A stretch of DNA of 5,405 bases from an uncultured Selenomonadales bacterium (GTDB lineage: Bacteria; Bacillota_C; Negativicutes; Selenomonadales; Selenomonadaceae). The position numbers and the translations under genes were made by a program. The stretch is taken from the NCBI GenBank assembly GCA_937916025.1, contig CALGGX010000106.1, positions 1-5,405 on the forward strand. The letters run 5' to 3'. Shown in pieces: positions 5,191 to 5,405 of this stretch. The notes beneath the pieces were generated by a model that was not told the origin of the DNA, ran no database searches, and worked only from the letters and a program-made list of their open reading frames with translations. Within the stretch, counting starts at the first letter, position 1. Each line of letters begins with the position of its first letter.

Positions 5191-5405
5191 TTATTTTCCT
5201 GCCAATTTTTTATATCCCGCAATACGATCTTCGGCGTCGTGTTGCGTCTTCTCGAAGAGTGCCTCCGCCGCCTCGGGGAAGTTGCGCTTCAATGACGAAT
5301 ATCTCACTTCGCCCTGCAGGAACTCATTAAACTTGCTGAAGTCGGGCTCCTTGCTGTCGAGCGTGAACGGATTTTTTCCCGCGTCTTTTAATTGAGGATT
5401 GAAAC
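5191..5405 (-). CDS. nifJ: Pyruvate:ferredoxin (flavodoxin) oxidoreductase, C-terminal end (5' part outside window)
   Basis: The final 70 residues match the C-terminal extension of the large single-chain pyruvate:ferredoxin oxidoreductase: NPQLKDAGKNPFTLDSKEP, then DFSKFNEFLQGEVRYSSL, then a helical KRNFPEAAEALFEK tail ending in GYKKLAGK. The full enzyme, normally near 1170-1200 residues, converts pyruvate, CoA and oxidised ferredoxin to acetyl-CoA, CO2 and reduced ferredoxin in the cytoplasm of anaerobes, using thiamine diphosphate and [4Fe-4S] clusters. Those domains lie beyond the window edge. It is followed by a bidirectional terminator, so it is a separate transcription unit from the peptide operon and marks the conserved flank. 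Confidence 0.92.
   Translation of the reverse strand, partial: FNPQLKDAGKNPFTLDSKEPDFSKFNEFLQGEVRYSSLKRNFPEAAEALFEKTQHDAEDRIAGYKKLAGK

Noticed and set aside
5019..5222. 67-codon minus-strand frame across the nifJ end and terminator
   Set aside because: It overlaps the nifJ C-terminus in another frame and runs through the terminator hairpin; no ribosome binding site.
1..5405. CRISPR array, tRNA, rRNA or insertion sequence
   Set aside because: No regularly spaced direct repeats, cloverleaf-like segments, rRNA motifs or transposase signatures were found by eye on either strand.

Overview
The window is a compact minus-strand gene block from a bacterium. A low-GC, Gram-positive-lineage fermenter is most likely, possibly one of the Negativicutes. 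This rests on the C-terminus of a pyruvate:ferredoxin oxidoreductase at the right edge, strong purine-rich ribosome binding sites and sigma70/sigmaA-type promoters. The taxon is an inference from style, not a marker-based call. All genes I accept are on the minus strand, so the biological order runs from right to left.

Right edge (5405 to 5134): the last 70 codons of a nifJ-type gene, closed by a clear bidirectional terminator. The 427-base gap from 4764 to 5190 holds that terminator, a doubtful 62-codon ORF, a second similar terminator, and a near-consensus promoter firing to the left.

Centre (4763 to 444): what I read as a RiPP (ribosomally made, modified peptide) operon. In order it encodes a radical SAM/SPASM peptide maturase, a 66-residue precursor whose tail is a perfect four-residue cysteine repeat (six CXXX units), a stand-alone ClpP-like serine protease, an ABC exporter that lacks a C39 leader-peptidase domain, and a small secreted cysteine-containing protein of unknown role. 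A strong hairpin with a T-tract between the precursor and the protease looks like an attenuator that would keep precursor mRNA in excess over export genes. The protease and exporter genes overlap by 23 bases, implying coupled translation.

Left edge (379 to 1): the N-terminus of an MmeI-like restriction-modification protein (PD-(D/E)XK nuclease part visible), with its own promoter and most likely a TTG start.

Working model (inference): the SPASM enzyme crosslinks cysteines of the precursor tail, the ClpP-like enzyme removes the leader or helps to, and the ABC protein exports the product. The pairing of a CXXX-repeat substrate with a ClpP-like protease in place of a C39 domain is the part most worth attention.
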